Part shown: one piece after another, positions 6,925 to 17,009 of the stretch | How positions within the stretch are numbered: position 1 is the first letter of the stretch | Layout: the number at the start of each line of letters is the position of its first letter | Assembly (NCBI GenBank): GCA_001897675.1 | Contig: MKUE01000129.1 | Span: forward strand, 1 to 47,337 | Length of the DNA: 47,337 nt | Source of the DNA: Thiobacillus sp. 65-1059 | GTDB taxonomy: Bacteria; Pseudomonadota; Gammaproteobacteria; Burkholderiales; Thiobacillaceae | Direction: 5' to 3' | Program-made: the position numbers and the translations under genes | The notes under the pieces: model-generated | Told to the model about the DNA's origin: nothing | Database searches by the model: none | The model's input: the letters and a program-made list of their open reading frames with translations, nothing else

Positions 6925-7541
6925 TTCGCCGGGCAGCGCAGTTTCGGTTTGAGGTACGGCCACACGGCGTCGAGCATGCCGGCCTGGGCCTTTTCGTTGG
7001 GATGGATGCCGTCGGCCTGCATCATGCCCGGCTGCGTGCCGACCGCACAGACGAAACACGGCACGTGCGTGACCGTTTCCGCGCGCGCCACCTCGCCGTA
7101 CAGCTTCGCGACCGTGTCGGCATAGGCCTTGCCGTAATTCGGCAGCACCGGCGCTTCCAGCAACACCACCCATGCGCCGGCCGACTTGGCCTGGCGCACC
7201 AGGCCCAGCAGATTCTCACGGATCGCCTCGGGCGGCGTGCCGCGCAAGGCGTCGTTGCCGCCCAGTTCGATCAGCACACCCTGCGGACGCTGCCGGGCCA
7301 GCGCGGGCGCCAGGCGCTGCAGGCCGTTCTGCGTGGTGTCGCCGCTCACGCTGGCATTGATCACGCGCCAGTCGGGCGCGGTTTTTTTCAATCGCGCAGC
7401 GAGCCGATCCACCCAGCTTGAACCGTTTGCCAGGCCGTATCCGGAACTCAGGCTGTCGCCGACAATCAACAAGGAACACGAGCCGGCCGCGGCCCAGCCT
7501 GGCAGCAACAGCAACAACAGCACCCATACGCGATAATTCAT
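6921..7541 (-). CDS. tesA: periplasmic SGNH-family lysophospholipase/thioesterase/arylesterase
   Basis: 206 residues. An Sec signal peptide (MNYRVWVLLLLLLPGWAAA) is followed by SGNH blocks: block I GDSLSSGYG with the nucleophilic Ser near residue 30, block III GGNDALRG near 93, and block V DGIHPNEKAQ with the catalytic Asp/His near 176. This matches TesA/ArpE, a broad-specificity periplasmic acyl hydrolase (thioesterase I, protease I, lysophospholipase L1). As in E. coli, it is divergent from an ABC ATPase/permease pair of the YbbA/YbbP type, here across only 27 bp, so the promoters must overlap. Confidence 0.9.
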   Translation of the reverse strand: MNYRVWVLLLLLLPGWAAAGSCSLLIVGDSLSSGYGLANGSSWVDRLAARLKKTAPDWRVINASVSGDTTQNGLQRLAPALARQRPQGVLIELGGNDALRGTPPEAIRENLLGLVRQAKSAGAWVVLLEAPVLPNYGKAYADTVAKLYGEVARAETVTHVPCFVCAVGTQPGMMQADGIHPNEKAQAGMLDAVWPYLKPKLRCPAK

Positions 7542-7568
7542 TCACCCATCCTTGCCTGGCCCATCTCA

Positions 7569-8288
7569 ATGACGTCTTCAGCCCGCGCCCGGTTCCCCGC
7601 CGAGTCGACCCGTCCACTGCAACCGCCCGGTGTCGTCAGCGCACGCGCCCTGTCGCAGCATGTCGCCACGGCGGACGGCGCACTCACCATCCTCGACGAT
7701 GTCGGGCTGGCCGTCAAAGCGGGCGAGACGCTGGCCATCACCGGCGCCTCCGGCTCCGGCAAATCGACCCTGCTGGGCCTGCTGGCGGGACTCGACCAGC
7801 CGTCCGCGGGCGAAGTCTTCCTGCTCGGCCAGCGCCTCAACGATCTCGACGAGGACGCCCGCGCCCGCCTGCGCGCCGGCCGCGTCGGCTTCGTGTTCCA
7901 GTCGTTCCAGTTGCTGCCTGCGCTGACTGCGCTGGAGAACATCCTCCTGCCGCTGGAACTGGCGGGCCATCCCGCCGCCCGCGAACGCGCCGCCTACTGG
8001 CTCGACCGCGTCGGCCTTGCCACGCGTGCGGCGCACACCCCGCGCCAGTTGTCCGGCGGCGAACAACAACGCGTCGCCATCGCGCGCGCCTTCGCCACCG
8101 ATCCCCAAATCGTGTTTGCCGACGAGCCCACCGGCAACCTCGACGCCGATACCGGCGCGCGCATCATCGAACTGCTGTTCGAGCTCAACGCCTCCGCCGC
8201 CACCACCCTGATCCTGGTCACCCACGACGACGCGCTGGCGGCGCGCTGCCAGCGCCGGCTGCATCTGCTCGCGGGCCGCATCGCATGA
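7569..8288 (+). CDS. ybbA: ABC transporter ATP-binding protein, YbbA/LolD type
   Basis: 239 residues, a single nucleotide-binding domain. Walker A is GASGSGKST near residue 59, the Q-loop is FVFQSFQLLP near 108, the ABC signature LSGGEQQR near 162, Walker B IVFADEPTGN near 180, and the H-loop LVTHDD near 216. This is the MacB/LolD/YbbA subfamily, which works with FtsX-like permeases to move or mechanically extract molecules in the periplasm. It overlaps the next gene by ATGA. The first 27 or so residues are Pro/Ala-rich and could be leader; an internal start closer to VVSARALSQ is possible. Confidence 0.88.
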   Translation: MTSSARARFPAESTRPLQPPGVVSARALSQHVATADGALTILDDVGLAVKAGETLAITGASGSGKSTLLGLLAGLDQPSAGEVFLLGQRLNDLDEDARARLRAGRVGFVFQSFQLLPALTALENILLPLELAGHPAARERAAYWLDRVGLATRAAHTPRQLSGGEQQRVAIARAFATDPQIVFADEPTGNLDADTGARIIELLFELNASAATTLILVTHDDALAARCQRRLHLLAGRIA

Positions 8289-10843
8289 GCTTCCTGCGGA
8301 AGGGTCGCTGCGCAGCAGCGCCCCCCCCCCCGGATCATCCTTTACGGGTGATCCGGCTCGGCCTGTGGCTGCTGCGGCGCGAACGTGCCAGCGGCGAATG
8401 GCGCGTGCTGCTGCTGGCGCTGATCATCGGCGTCGGCAGCGTCGCCACCACCGGCTTTCTCGGCGACCGCCTGAAGCGCGCCATGAGCGAACAGGGCGCC
8501 AGCTTTCTCGGCGCCGACCTGCTGGTCACCAGCCCGCGCCCGGTCGAGACCTGGCCCGGCCTTTTCACTGGGGACGGCGCGCCCAGGGCCGGTGCGCTGG
8601 CAACCAGCCAGGCCCTCGAGTTTTCCAGCATGGTCACCCGCGGGGATGTTTTCCAGCTCGCCACCCTGCGCGCCGTCGATGCCGCCTACCCGCTGCGCGG
8701 TGCGGTGCGCATCGCCCCCCGCCCCTTCGCCGTCGGCATGCCGCGCCCGGCGCAGCCGCCGCCGGGCGCGATTTACGTCGAGCCTTCGCTACTGCCGCTG
8801 CTGTCGGCCAGCGTGGGTGATCAGGTGCAGATCGGCGAAGCGCATTTCCGCATCGCCGGCGTGGTGGCCGAAGAACCGGGACAGCTCGGCGGCGTATTCG
8901 GGCTTGCCCCCCGCGTATTCATGCGGGCCGACGAAGTCGGACGCACCGGGGTGCTGCAACCCGGCAGCCGCGTCACTTACCTCTACCAGTTTGCGGGCGA
9001 CCCCGGACAGCTCGCGGCTTTCGGCGCGGCGCTCAAGCCACGGCTCGACAGCACCCAGCGCCTCATCGGTTCGCGCGAAGGCGTCGAAACCCTGCGCGGC
9101 GCGTTCGCCAATGCAGACCGCTACATCCAGCTCACCGCGCTCATCAGCCTGCTGCTGTCGGTGGCCGCTATCGCCGTCGCCGCGCACCACCACGCGCTGC
9201 GCCACTACGACCAGGCGGCGCTGCTGCGCTGCCTCGGCGCCACCGCTACGCAGCTGCGCAGCCTCTATGCCGGCCAGCTGCTGGCGCTGGGTCTCCTGGG
9301 CAGCGTGCTTGGCGTGGCGGTCGGCGCGCTGATGCAGCAGGCGCTGGCGCTGCTGATCCTGCCCGCGGCCGCCACCCGCCTGCCTGCGCTCGGCCTGGCG
9401 CCGGTGGGCGCCGCCGTCGCCAGCGGCTTGCTGGCGCTGGCGGGTGCCAGCCTGCCGGCCCTGATGCGCCTGATCCGCGTGCCGCCGCTGCGGGTCTTGC
9501 GGCGCGAACTGCCGCCGCTGCCGGTGGCCGCGTGGGCCAGCGCGGCCGTCAGCGGGTCCGCGCTGCTGTTCCTGATTGCCTGGTATGCGGGCGACGCCAG
9601 ACTGGTCGGCGTCTTCGTCGGCGCGCTGGCCGCGCTGGCCGCGGTATTGATCCTGCTGGCCCGGCTGGCGCTGCTGGCCGGGCGCGGCGTCCAGCGCATG
9701 GCACACGGCCCGCTGCGCTTCGGCCTCGCGCAACTGCTGCGCCACCGCTTCGACAGCACGCTGCAACTCGGCGCCTTCACCCTGGCGCTATTCCTGGTGG
9801 CCTTGCTGGCGCTGGTGCGCAGCGATCTCGTCGCCGGCTGGCGCCAGCAACTGCCGCCGCAAACGCCCAACTATTTCCTGGTGAACATTGCGCCGCCGCA
9901 GCAGCAAGCGGTAGCCGCCTATCTGTCGCAGCATCGCCTCCAGGCCTCCGCGCTCTATCCCATGGTACGCGGCCGCCTGGTCAGCAAGAACGGCGTGCCG
10001 ATCGCCGACACGCTGCCCGAAGGCGCGCGCGACAGCAACACCCTGCGGCGCGAGCTCAATCTCACCTGGACCGCCACCCTGCCGGCCAACAACGCCGTAC
10101 TGGCCGGGCGCTGGCACGGCCAGCGTCACGCCGCCGAAATCTCGGTCGAGTTCGGCATGGCCGAACGGCTGCATCTTGCGGTCGGCGACCTGCTCGGCTT
10201 CCGGGTCGGCGACCAGACGCTCGCTGCGCGCATCACCAGCCTGCGCAGCGTGAAGTGGGACTCGATGCAGCCCAACTTCTTCGTCATTTTCGCCCCCGGC
10301 CAGCTCGATGCCCTGCCCGCCAGCGCCATTGCCAGCGTCTACGTGCCGCCGCAGGCGACCCGCGTGCTGCCCGGCTTCGTCAAAACCTTCCCCGGCATCA
10401 CCGTGCTCGCGCTCGACAAGCTCATCGCCAATATCGAAGCCGTGTTTGCCCAGATCATCGGCGCGATTCAGCTGCTGCTGGGTTTCCTGCTCGCCGCCGG
10501 CATGGCCGTCGTCGTCGCCACGCTGCTGGCCAGCCTCGACGCGCGCCGCCAGGAAGCCGTCCTGCTGCGCACCCTGGGCGCCCAGCGCGCCTACCTTGCC
10601 CGCGGCCTGTGGAGCGAATTCCTCGCCCTGGGCCTGCTCGCCGGCCTGCTCGCCAGCACCTGCGCCGAAATCGCCATGGCGCTGATCGGCGAGCGCCTGT
10701 TCGACCTGCCGCCGCAGTTGCACCCGTGGCTGTGGCTCGCGCTGCCGCTGGCCGGCGCGCTGCTGGTGGGGACGAGCGGCTGGCTCACCACGCGGCACAT
10801 CACCCGGGTGCCGCCGATGCAATCGATCCGAACGCTGAGTTGA
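8285..10843 (+). CDS. ybbP: FtsX-like ABC permease, YbbP type
   Basis: 852 residues from the ATG at 8285, which overlaps the ATPase stop by ATGA. A first transmembrane segment (LLLALIIGVGSVATTGFLG) is followed by a large periplasmic domain and a four-segment FtsX core at about residues 285-470. A second periplasmic domain (about 520-705) and a final FtsX core (about 715-845) follow, giving about ten transmembrane segments as in YbbP. The partner is the preceding ATPase; the substrate is unknown. Odd point: residues 13-16 (PPPP) are encoded by ten consecutive C (8321-8330), and the family-like N terminus only begins at VIRLGLWLLRRE. A GTG at 8348 in the same frame is an alternative start beyond the tract. 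Confidence 0.88.
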   Translation: MSFLRKGRCAAAPPPPDHPLRVIRLGLWLLRRERASGEWRVLLLALIIGVGSVATTGFLGDRLKRAMSEQGASFLGADLLVTSPRPVETWPGLFTGDGAPRAGALATSQALEFSSMVTRGDVFQLATLRAVDAAYPLRGAVRIAPRPFAVGMPRPAQPPPGAIYVEPSLLPLLSASVGDQVQIGEAHFRIAGVVAEEPGQLGGVFGLAPRVFMRADEVGRTGVLQPGSRVTYLYQFAGDPGQLAAFGAALKPRLDSTQRLIGSREGVETLRGAFANADRYIQLTALISLLLSVAAIAVAAHHHALRHYDQAALLRCLGATATQLRSLYAGQLLALGLLGSVLGVAVGALMQQALALLILPAAATRLPALGLAPVGAAVASGLLALAGASLPALMRLIRVPPLRVLRRELPPLPVAAWASAAVSGSALLFLIAWYAGDARLVGVFVGALAALAAVLILLARLALLAGRGVQRMAHGPLRFGLAQLLRHRFDSTLQLGAFTLALFLVALLALVRSDLVAGWRQQLPPQTPNYFLVNIAPPQQQAVAAYLSQHRLQASALYPMVRGRLVSKNGVPIADTLPEGARDSNTLRRELNLTWTATLPANNAVLAGRWHGQRHAAEISVEFGMAERLHLAVGDLLGFRVGDQTLAARITSLRSVKWDSMQPNFFVIFAPGQLDALPASAIASVYVPPQATRVLPGFVKTFPGITVLALDKLIANIEAVFAQIIGAIQLLLGFLLAAGMAVVVATLLASLDARRQEAVLLRTLGAQRAYLARGLWSEFLALGLLAGLLASTCAEIAMALIGERLFDLPPQLHPWLWLALPLAGALLVGTSGWLTTRHITRVPPMQSIRTLS
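8321..8330 (+). repeat. homopolymeric C10 tract near the ybbP start
   Basis: Ten uninterrupted C, the longest homopolymer I noticed in the window. It lies 36 bases into the permease gene as started at 8285. An inverted repeat (GGATCA ... TGATCC, 8331-8353) follows immediately. Confidence 0.9.
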
Positions 10844-10949
10844 ATTGCGGCCGGCCCGGGCGGGCTTTTGCCGCGCCATTCCCGGGCTGCCGGATCGGTT
10901 CGATGACGTTTCCGTGACGTTTTCATGGCATTAATTTTGCAAATGATCG

Positions 10950-10955
10950 TATAAT
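10950..10955 (+). promoter_or_regulatory. candidate -10 element (TATAAT) for the hybrid kinase operon
   Basis: A perfect TATAAT sits in an AT-rich pocket 134 bp before the kinase start. No good -35 lies 16-18 bp upstream (GGCATT is the best), so activation by another factor is plausible. Confidence 0.5.
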
Positions 10956-10991
10956 CACGGTCTATCGATACCGATTCAGCCACCCAGCGCG

Positions 10992-11087
10992 ATGGCGCTG
11001 GATCGCGTCCGTATACCGTATCAGCCAGAGCGGACGGCACACGCAGGGTGCCGCAAGCCTCGTTTTAAAGATCCGAACAAAGATTGA
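10992..11087 (+). CDS. possible 31-residue leader ORF coupled to the hybrid kinase
   Basis: A small frame begins with ATG (MALDRVRIPYQPERT...) and ends in a TGA that overlaps the TTG start of the hybrid kinase by TTGA. No clear ribosome-binding site precedes its ATG. The overlap geometry equals that of the response-regulator/kinase pair at 1630 and is the main argument both for this ORF and for the kinase's TTG start. The peptide is basic and has no recognisable domain. Confidence 0.35.
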   Translation: MALDRVRIPYQPERTAHAGCRKPRFKDPNKD

Positions 11088-14000
11088 AGCCCAGCAAGCT
11101 TGTCGCCCCGCTCTTGTTGGGCCTCCTCGGTTTTACTGTCTTGAGCGTAATACTCGCCCTCATCCTGGGCCAGGAGCGCCGGGATGCCTTGCTGGACCTT
11201 CACCCCGGCGATCGCGAACTGAACCACCTGATCCGCGGCAGAGACCTCCTCGCCAGCTCGGTACGCGGCTATGCGGTCACCGGCGATCCGCATTACCTCG
11301 ATGCATTCCAGAGGGAGATGGAGGCCGCCCGCTCGCGGGAGCGTGCTGCCGGCCTGCCCGCCGCACCCGGCCTTGCCGCTGACGAAACAGCCCTGATCGA
11401 AGCGGCCAAACGCAACGCCGATGTCCTCGCCGCACTGGAAAGCCTTGCCCTGGCCGCCACCCAGGCGGGGGACCGCGAGCGGGCTGTCGCGCTGGTCTAC
11501 GGCGAACCTTATCTTGCGGCCGAAAAGTCCTTCACGGAAGCGGCCGCCAAGGCGAAGGACAAAGTTGACCGCCGCCTTGATGAGCGGGTCGACGAGCTCG
11601 ACCGGAAAGCCGATCTCGCGATGAAGGCGGCCGTGGCGGCACCGCTGCTGAGCCTGTCCTTTCTTGTGCCGGCATGGCTCGGCTTTTATCGCCGCAAGGC
11701 ACGGCGACGGCCAGCGGATCCGACGCCGCAGCGCCAGCCCCCCTCGCGGGAGAGCGCGATACCGATTGCGGCCATCGCGTCGCCCGGCCTGAAATGGGCG
11801 ATGCATCCCGCTCTCTGCAAAAAATACCAGGATGCCATGGCCGAACTGGAAAGCCAGCGGGCAAAATTCCAGATAGCGGAATCCTGGTACCGCCACATCA
11901 TCGAGTTCTCCCCGGATGCGATGCTGGTGGTGAACCGGCGCGGCATCATCATGATGGCCAATCCCAAAGCCCATGAGGTTTTCAGCTATGCGGCGGGCAA
12001 GCTTGTTGGAACCTGCGTCGATTTGCTGGTGCCCCAGGATATGCGCGCGCTGCACGTTGCCATGCGCGAGCGCTTCATGGACGACGGGGGAACCGTTGCC
12101 ATAGGCAGCATGTCCGGCGACCTTCGCGGAGTCGACAAAACGGGCCGGGAATTCCCCATCGAACTGGGCCTGACCAGGATGCCGCCCATCGAGAGCTGGG
12201 GCACCTGCGCCTGCGTCGTCCTGCGCGACATCACCCCGAGAAAGCAGATCGAGCAGGCCATCGCCGATCAGCTCGAGTTCCAACGGGTGCTCATGGATAC
12301 CCTGCCCTACCCGGTGTTCTTCAAGGGGGGGGATGCCCGCTACCTCGGCTTCAATCGGGCTTTTCTCGAAGCATTCGGCGTCCGCGAGGAAGACCTGGTC
12401 GGCAAGGCCGTGCCTGAATTCATGATGCTGTCGGCCCCCGACCGGGCGGCCTTGCAGCAGGCCAATGAGCGCATCCTCCGCGAGGGCGGCACCTTCACGG
12501 CAGAAATAATGATTCCGTTTGCCGATGGGCGAATTCACCCCACCATTTACACGCTGGCAGGCTTTAACAGCGGCGACGGCTCCCCTGCCGGACTGGTCGG
12601 CACGCTGATCGATATCACCGTTCAGAAGGAATCTGAGCGGATTGTCGTCCAGGCCAAGGAGATCGCAGAAGAAACCACCCGAATGAAATCGGATTTTCTG
12701 GCCAGCATGAGCCATGAAATCCGCACCCCGATGAACGTCATCATGGGCATGTCGCATCTTGCCCTGGGAACCGGCCTTGACGCCAGGCAGCGCAATTACA
12801 TCGAAAAAGTCCATTCCGCCGCCAAGAACCTGCTCGGCATCCTCAACGACATCCTGGATTTCTCCAGAATCGAAGCTGGCAAGGTGCGCGTCGAGAAGGT
12901 GGAGTTTTACCTTGAGGCGGTGATGGGAAACCTCGGGGATCTCTCCGTCCTCAAGGCCCAGGACAAGCACATCGAACTATTGTTCGACATCGGCACCGAT
13001 GTGCCCACTGCGCTCATCGGCGATCCCTTGCGGCTGGGGCAGGTGCTGAGCAACCTTGTCGACAACGCCATAAAATTTACCGAGCAGGGCGAAATCACCG
13101 TGACCGTCCGCAAGGAGCGCGACGAGCCTGAAGGCGTACGCCTGCGCTTCGAGGTCGCCGACACCGGCATCGGCATCGACGCGGATCAATGCGGCAAGCT
13201 GTTCCGCGCCTTTACCCAGGCCGACTCCTCCACTTCGCGCAAATACGGCGGCAGCGGACTGGGGCTGACCATCAGCAAGCACCTGGTGGAAATGATGGAC
13301 GGCGATATCGGCGTTGATTCCCAACCCGGCGCAGGCAGCACGTTTCATTTCACGGCGCGGTTCGGCCTCAAGGCGGAGCAGCGCGAACTGGCAGTCAGCG
13401 GCGACGACGTGCTGGGCATGCGGGTTCTGGTGGTCGACGACAATGCCAGCATGCGGGAAATATTCCGCGCATTGCTTGCTTCCTTGAAATTCGACGTCGC
13501 CACCGTGAGCAACGGCAGGGATGCCATCGAGGAGATACGGCGGGCACAGCAGGAAAACATGCCCTATCGCCTGGTGATCATGGACTGGATGATGCCCGGA
13601 ATGGATGGCGTTGAAACCATTCGCCATATTCGTGCCGGCAGCCTTGCCCAGGCGCCGCGTTTCATCATGGTGACGGCTTACTGCCGCGAGGCGCTGCAGG
13701 AACGCCTCGGGGATATTCGGGTTGAAGACATCCTGGTCAAGCCGGTGACGCCATCCAGCCTGCTCGACGCCATACTCAATGCCTTCGGCCGGGAGGCGCT
13801 AGTCAAGCCGCCCAGGCAAGAGGCGCCGGCCGAGTTCAGCGAAACGCAAAAATCCCTGCGTGGCGCCCATCTGCTGCTGGTTGAAGACAATCTCGTCGAC
13901 CAGGAAATCGCCGTTGACATTCTTGGCCGGGCCGGCATTCGGCTGGACATTGCGAACAACGGCGCGGAGGCGCTGGCCATGGTGTTGCGGACCGCCTATG

Positions 14001-14896
14001 ACGGCGTGCTGATGGATTGCCAGATGCCGGTGATGGATGGTTTCGAAGCCACGCGCAGGATCCGCCAGCATGGCGGCTTTGCCGATCTGCCCATTCTTGC
14101 CACGACCGCCAACGCCATGGAGGGCGACAAGGAAAAATGCCTCGAGGCGGGCATGAACGACCATATCACCAAGCCGGTCGACATCGCCCGGTTGTTCATT
14201 ACCTTGCACCGCTGGATCAAGCCGCGGCAGTCGGCAGCCGACGGTGCGGTCCCATCCGTCATCCCGCAGCCAGGCAATCTACCCGCAATCGAAGGGCTGC
14301 ATCTGGCCGAGGCGTTGAAGCGCCTGGGCGGCAACACGGACCTGCTGCTGCGGCTGATCCATCGCTTCGCCGACACCCAGGCCGACGTCCTGGAGCGCAT
14401 TGACCGCGCCCTGGCGGCGCACGATCTGGAAAGCGCCGCCCGCGTCGTCCACACCCTGAAAGGCCTGGCCGGAAATATCGGCGCCGCGGCCCTGGTTGCG
14501 CAATCGGCGGAGGCCGAGGCCCTGCTCAAGCACGGGAAACTGGACCGCCTGCCCGCGGCGTTGAAGCCAATGAAGCAGGAACTTGAGGGCTTGCTCGCAA
14601 GAATAAGCGCCGCCACGCCGCTTTCCCGGACTGCGCGTGATGCCGCGGAAGCGCCGGCATCGGGAGTGGACAAGGCCGCCCTCGCCGCAGAACTGCGCCT
14701 GCTGGCCGCCCAGTTGCGGGAAGACGATGCCGGCGCGGGCAGGACGGCACCCGGCATCGCCAGGCAGATCGAGCTGCTCGGGCACAGCGCCCTGGCCGGC
14801 GAACTGCAGAAACGCATCGCCCGTTACGCATTTGAAGAAGCGCTGGAGACCGTCGAAGAAATTGCCTTGATTCCGGGCCTGGCGGCAGATCCCTGA
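11084..14896 (+). CDS. hybrid sensor histidine kinase (PAS-PAS-HisKA-HATPase-REC-REC-HPt)
   Basis: 1270 residues. A transmembrane segment at about 6-28 and another near 185-203 bracket an extracytoplasmic sensor with the CHASE3-like signature [18 protein letters not shown]. Then follow PAS 1 (about 265-385) and PAS 2 (about 395-510). HisKA has His544 ([11 protein letters not shown]), and HATPase_c shows [15 protein letters not shown] and GSGLGL. Receiver 1 has Asp834 ([10 protein letters not shown]), receiver 2 Asp978 ([10 protein letters not shown]), and the C-terminal HPt domain has His1123 ([13 protein letters not shown]). Every phosphotransfer residue is present, so a complete phosphorelay is expected. 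The final output protein is probably the adjacent HD-GYP regulator. The TTG start lacks a good Shine-Dalgarno and may depend on coupling with the upstream small frame. Confidence 0.9.
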   Translation: MKPSKLVAPLLLGLLGFTVLSVILALILGQERRDALLDLHPGDRELNHLIRGRDLLASSVRGYAVTGDPHYLDAFQREMEAARSRERAAGLPAAPGLAADETALIEAAKRNADVLAALESLALAATQAGDRERAVALVYGEPYLAAEKSFTEAAAKAKDKVDRRLDERVDELDRKADLAMKAAVAAPLLSLSFLVPAWLGFYRRKARRRPADPTPQRQPPSRESAIPIAAIASPGLKWAMHPALCKKYQDAMAELESQRAKFQIAESWYRHIIEFSPDAMLVVNRRGIIMMANPKAHEVFSYAAGKLVGTCVDLLVPQDMRALHVAMRERFMDDGGTVAIGSMSGDLRGVDKTGREFPIELGLTRMPPIESWGTCACVVLRDITPRKQIEQAIADQLEFQRVLMDTLPYPVFFKGGDARYLGFNRAFLEAFGVREEDLVGKAVPEFMMLSAPDRAALQQANERILREGGTFTAEIMIPFADGRIHPTIYTLAGFNSGDGSPAGLVGTLIDITVQKESERIVVQAKEIAEETTRMKSDFLASMSHEIRTPMNVIMGMSHLALGTGLDARQRNYIEKVHSAAKNLLGILNDILDFSRIEAGKVRVEKVEFYLEAVMGNLGDLSVLKAQDKHIELLFDIGTDVPTALIGDPLRLGQVLSNLVDNAIKFTEQGEITVTVRKERDEPEGVRLRFEVADTGIGIDADQCGKLFRAFTQADSSTSRKYGGSGLGLTISKHLVEMMDGDIGVDSQPGAGSTFHFTARFGLKAEQRELAVSGDDVLGMRVLVVDDNASMREIFRALLASLKFDVATVSNGRDAIEEIRRAQQENMPYRLVIMDWMMPGMDGVETIRHIRAGSLAQAPRFIMVTAYCREALQERLGDIRVEDILVKPVTPSSLLDAILNAFGREALVKPPRQEAPAEFSETQKSLRGAHLLLVEDNLVDQEIAVDILGRAGIRLDIANNGAEALAMVLRTAYDGVLMDCQMPVMDGFEATRRIRQHGGFADLPILATTANAMEGDKEKCLEAGMNDHITKPVDIARLFITLHRWIKPRQSAADGAVPSVIPQPGNLPAIEGLHLAEALKRLGGNTDLLLRLIHRFADTQADVLERIDRALAAHDLESAARVVHTLKGLAGNIGAAALVAQSAEAEALLKHGKLDRLPAALKPMKQELEGLLARISAATPLSRTARDAAEAPASGVDKAALAAELRLLAAQLREDDAGAGRTAPGIARQIELLGHSALAGELQKRIARYAFEEALETVEEIALIPGLAADP

Positions 14897-14956
14897 GGTA
14901 TTTGCCGCGCCCGGCCGCAAAACGGCAAACCATTTCATCGGCATTCAAGGATCAAT

Positions 14957-16024
14957 GTGAACGAACCAACCGCGCAAAGCAGCATTCTCATCGTCGACGA
15001 CAGGCCGGAAAACATCGACATCCTCAACGATGTGCTGTTCCCCCATTACCGAATCAGAATTGCCCTCAACGGCGAGAAAGCCCTGAAGATTGCTTTTTCC
15101 GCCAGCCCGCCCGATCTGATTCTGCTCGACGTCATGATGCCCGGCCTCAACGGCTACCAGGTATGCGAAAAGCTCAAGAGCAATCCGGATACCCGCACCA
15201 TTCCGGTCATTTTCGTCACCTCGATGAGCGAGGCCGATAACGAAGAAAAAGGCCTCGAACTGGGGGCGGTGGATTACATCACCAAACCCGTCAATCCGGC
15301 CATCGTGCTGGCGCGGGTCAAAACCCACCTGGCGCTGTACGACCAGGCTCGCGAACTCGCCCGCCTGGTGAGTCAGCGCACCGCGGAATTGAAGAAAACC
15401 CGGCAGCAGATCATTCGGCGCCTGGGGCGTGCCGCCGAGTTCCGCGACAACGAAACCGGCAACCACATTGTCCGCATGAGCCACTTTTCCCGCCTCATCG
15501 GACAGGCGGCAGGCCTGGGCGAAGAGTCTGTCGACATTCTGTTCAACGCCTCGCCGATGCACGACGTGGGCAAGATCGGCATCCCCGACAGGATCTTGCT
15601 GAACCAAGGCAAGCTCAAGCCGGAGGAATGGGAACTCATACGCCAGCACGCGCAAATCGGCGCCGACATCATCGGCACTCACAGCGACGACCTGCTTCAG
15701 GCAGCCCACACCATCGCGCTGTGTCACCATGAAAAATGGGATGGCAGCGGCTACCCGCAGGGGCTGAAAGGCGAAGACATTCCGCTCATGGCGCGCATCG
15801 TTGCAATTGCCGATGTGTTCGACGCCCTCACTTCCGATCGCCCGTACAAAAAAGCCTGGTCGGTTGACGCTGCCGCTCGCTATATCGAAGATCAGGCCGG
15901 CGCTTATTTCGATCCCGGCTTGATCCCGCCCTTCAAGAGCGTGTTGCCGGAAATTCTGCGGCTCAAGGAGCGGTTTTCCGACAGCCACGGCGCCCTGGCC
16001 GACCTGGATCTGGATCCGGCCTGA
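14957..16024 (+). CDS. REC-HD-GYP response regulator, c-di-GMP phosphodiesterase (RpfG-like)
   Basis: 355 residues from a GTG at 14957 with AAGGA at 14947-14951. An N-terminal receiver domain (ILIVDDRPENID; Asp58 in LLDVMMPG; KPVNP) is followed by a short coiled linker and an HD-GYP domain. The metal-binding HD is His202-Asp203 (MHDVGKIGIPD), followed by HHEKWDGSGYPQGLKG, the diagnostic HD-GYP signature, and DVFDALTSDRPYK. Such proteins hydrolyse cyclic di-GMP and usually favour motility or release from biofilm. It lies 60 bp after the hybrid kinase in the same orientation, so the kinase-HPt chain most likely phosphorylates its receiver. Confidence 0.93.
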   Translation: MNEPTAQSSILIVDDRPENIDILNDVLFPHYRIRIALNGEKALKIAFSASPPDLILLDVMMPGLNGYQVCEKLKSNPDTRTIPVIFVTSMSEADNEEKGLELGAVDYITKPVNPAIVLARVKTHLALYDQARELARLVSQRTAELKKTRQQIIRRLGRAAEFRDNETGNHIVRMSHFSRLIGQAAGLGEESVDILFNASPMHDVGKIGIPDRILLNQGKLKPEEWELIRQHAQIGADIIGTHSDDLLQAAHTIALCHHEKWDGSGYPQGLKGEDIPLMARIVAIADVFDALTSDRPYKKAWSVDAAARYIEDQAGAYFDPGLIPPFKSVLPEILRLKERFSDSHGALADLDLDPA

Positions 16025-16165
16025 GGCCGCCCGGAAGCGGCACCGCGTGCTGGAACCGATGCCGGGCAACGCCGCCGCGCCGAAGCGCGTTGCGGGCTGA
16101 AGCCGGGGCGGCAGCCGCATGCGGCAATTCAGGGCCACGCTTCCCGGCAGAGCTGGCGGGGCGCT

Positions 16166-16912
16166 TTACCGATGCACCCGTCCCGCCGCCGGCTGCAAAT
16201 CCGCACCCACCGCCTCGCGCTCGTCGAACACGAAGCAGTCGCCGCGGTAGTGCGCGCCGCCGACTTCCTCGAAATACTTGAGGATGCCGCCTTCGAGCTG
16301 GTACACGTGCTCGATGCCGACCGCCTTCATGTGGATGGCGGCCTTTTCGCAGCGGATGCCGCCGGTGCAGAACGACACCACGGTCTTGCCGGCATAGTCG
16401 GCCCGGCGTTCCGCCAGGCGCGGCGGAAACTCGCTGAAGACGCCGATGCCGTAATCGACCGCGTGCTCGAAGGTGCCGGCGGCGACTTCGTAGTCGTTGC
16501 GCGTATCCAGCATCACCACCGGGCGGCCTTCGTCGTCGCAGCCGCGGTCCAGCCAGGCTTTCAGCGTGGCCGCCGCCACCGAGGGCGCGCGCCCGGCTTC
16601 CGGGCGGATCAGCGGATGCTTCATGGTGATGATTTCCTTCTTCAGCCGCACCCGCATCCGCTTGAACGGCGGTTCGGCCGACAGGCTTTCTTTGGGCGCA
16701 AGGTCAGCGAAGCGCGGATCGGAGCGCAGGTGGGCAACCATGGCGTCGATCGCTGCGCGCGCGCCGGCCAGGAATACGTTGATGCCCTCGGGCGCGAGCA
16801 GGATCGTGCCCTTGAGGCGCAATCCCAGGCAGCGTGCGGCAAGATCGGCCTTGAGCGCCTCGCGGTCGGCGAGGGCGACGAACTTGTAGCAGGAAATGTT
16901 GACGACGGACAC
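16166..16912 (-). CDS. trhO: rhodanese-type tRNA uridine hydroxylase TrhO (YceA)
   Basis: 248 residues from a GTG at 16912. The N-terminal ferredoxin-like domain carries [18 protein letters not shown] rhodanese domain follows, with the catalytic-loop Cys182 in [11 protein letters not shown] and [18 protein letters not shown] before it. This is the TrhO/YceA signature; TrhO makes 5-hydroxyuridine at the wobble position of certain tRNAs in an O2-dependent way. The usual Cys-rich C-terminal zinc region appears shortened here: the protein ends soon after [12 protein letters not shown]. It is convergent with the HD-GYP gene across 141 bp of GC-rich DNA with only a short GCCGC/GCGGC hairpin. Confidence 0.9.
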   Translation of the reverse strand: MSVVNISCYKFVALADREALKADLAARCLGLRLKGTILLAPEGINVFLAGARAAIDAMVAHLRSDPRFADLAPKESLSAEPPFKRMRVRLKKEIITMKHPLIRPEAGRAPSVAAATLKAWLDRGCDDEGRPVVMLDTRNDYEVAAGTFEHAVDYGIGVFSEFPPRLAERRADYAGKTVVSFCTGGIRCEKAAIHMKAVGIEHVYQLEGGILKYFEEVGGAHYRGDCFVFDEREAVGADLQPAAGRVHR

Positions 16913-17009
16913 GGTAAAAACCCTTTCAGCAAGCCGGCATTATACGGAGCGGTTCTGCCCGGCTGGCGGTTTTGATACCCTTCGGGCTTCCCTCCCCCAC
17001 TCGCCGACC

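Noticed and set aside
10844-10890. Terminator after the YbbP-type permease (GGCCCGGGCGGGCTTTT)
   Set aside because: The stem would be only four or five base pairs with a very short loop; too weak to call.
11021-12970. 649-residue minus-strand open frame opposite the hybrid kinase
   Set aside because: Shadow of the kinase codon pattern with no recognisable domain and no ribosome-binding site.
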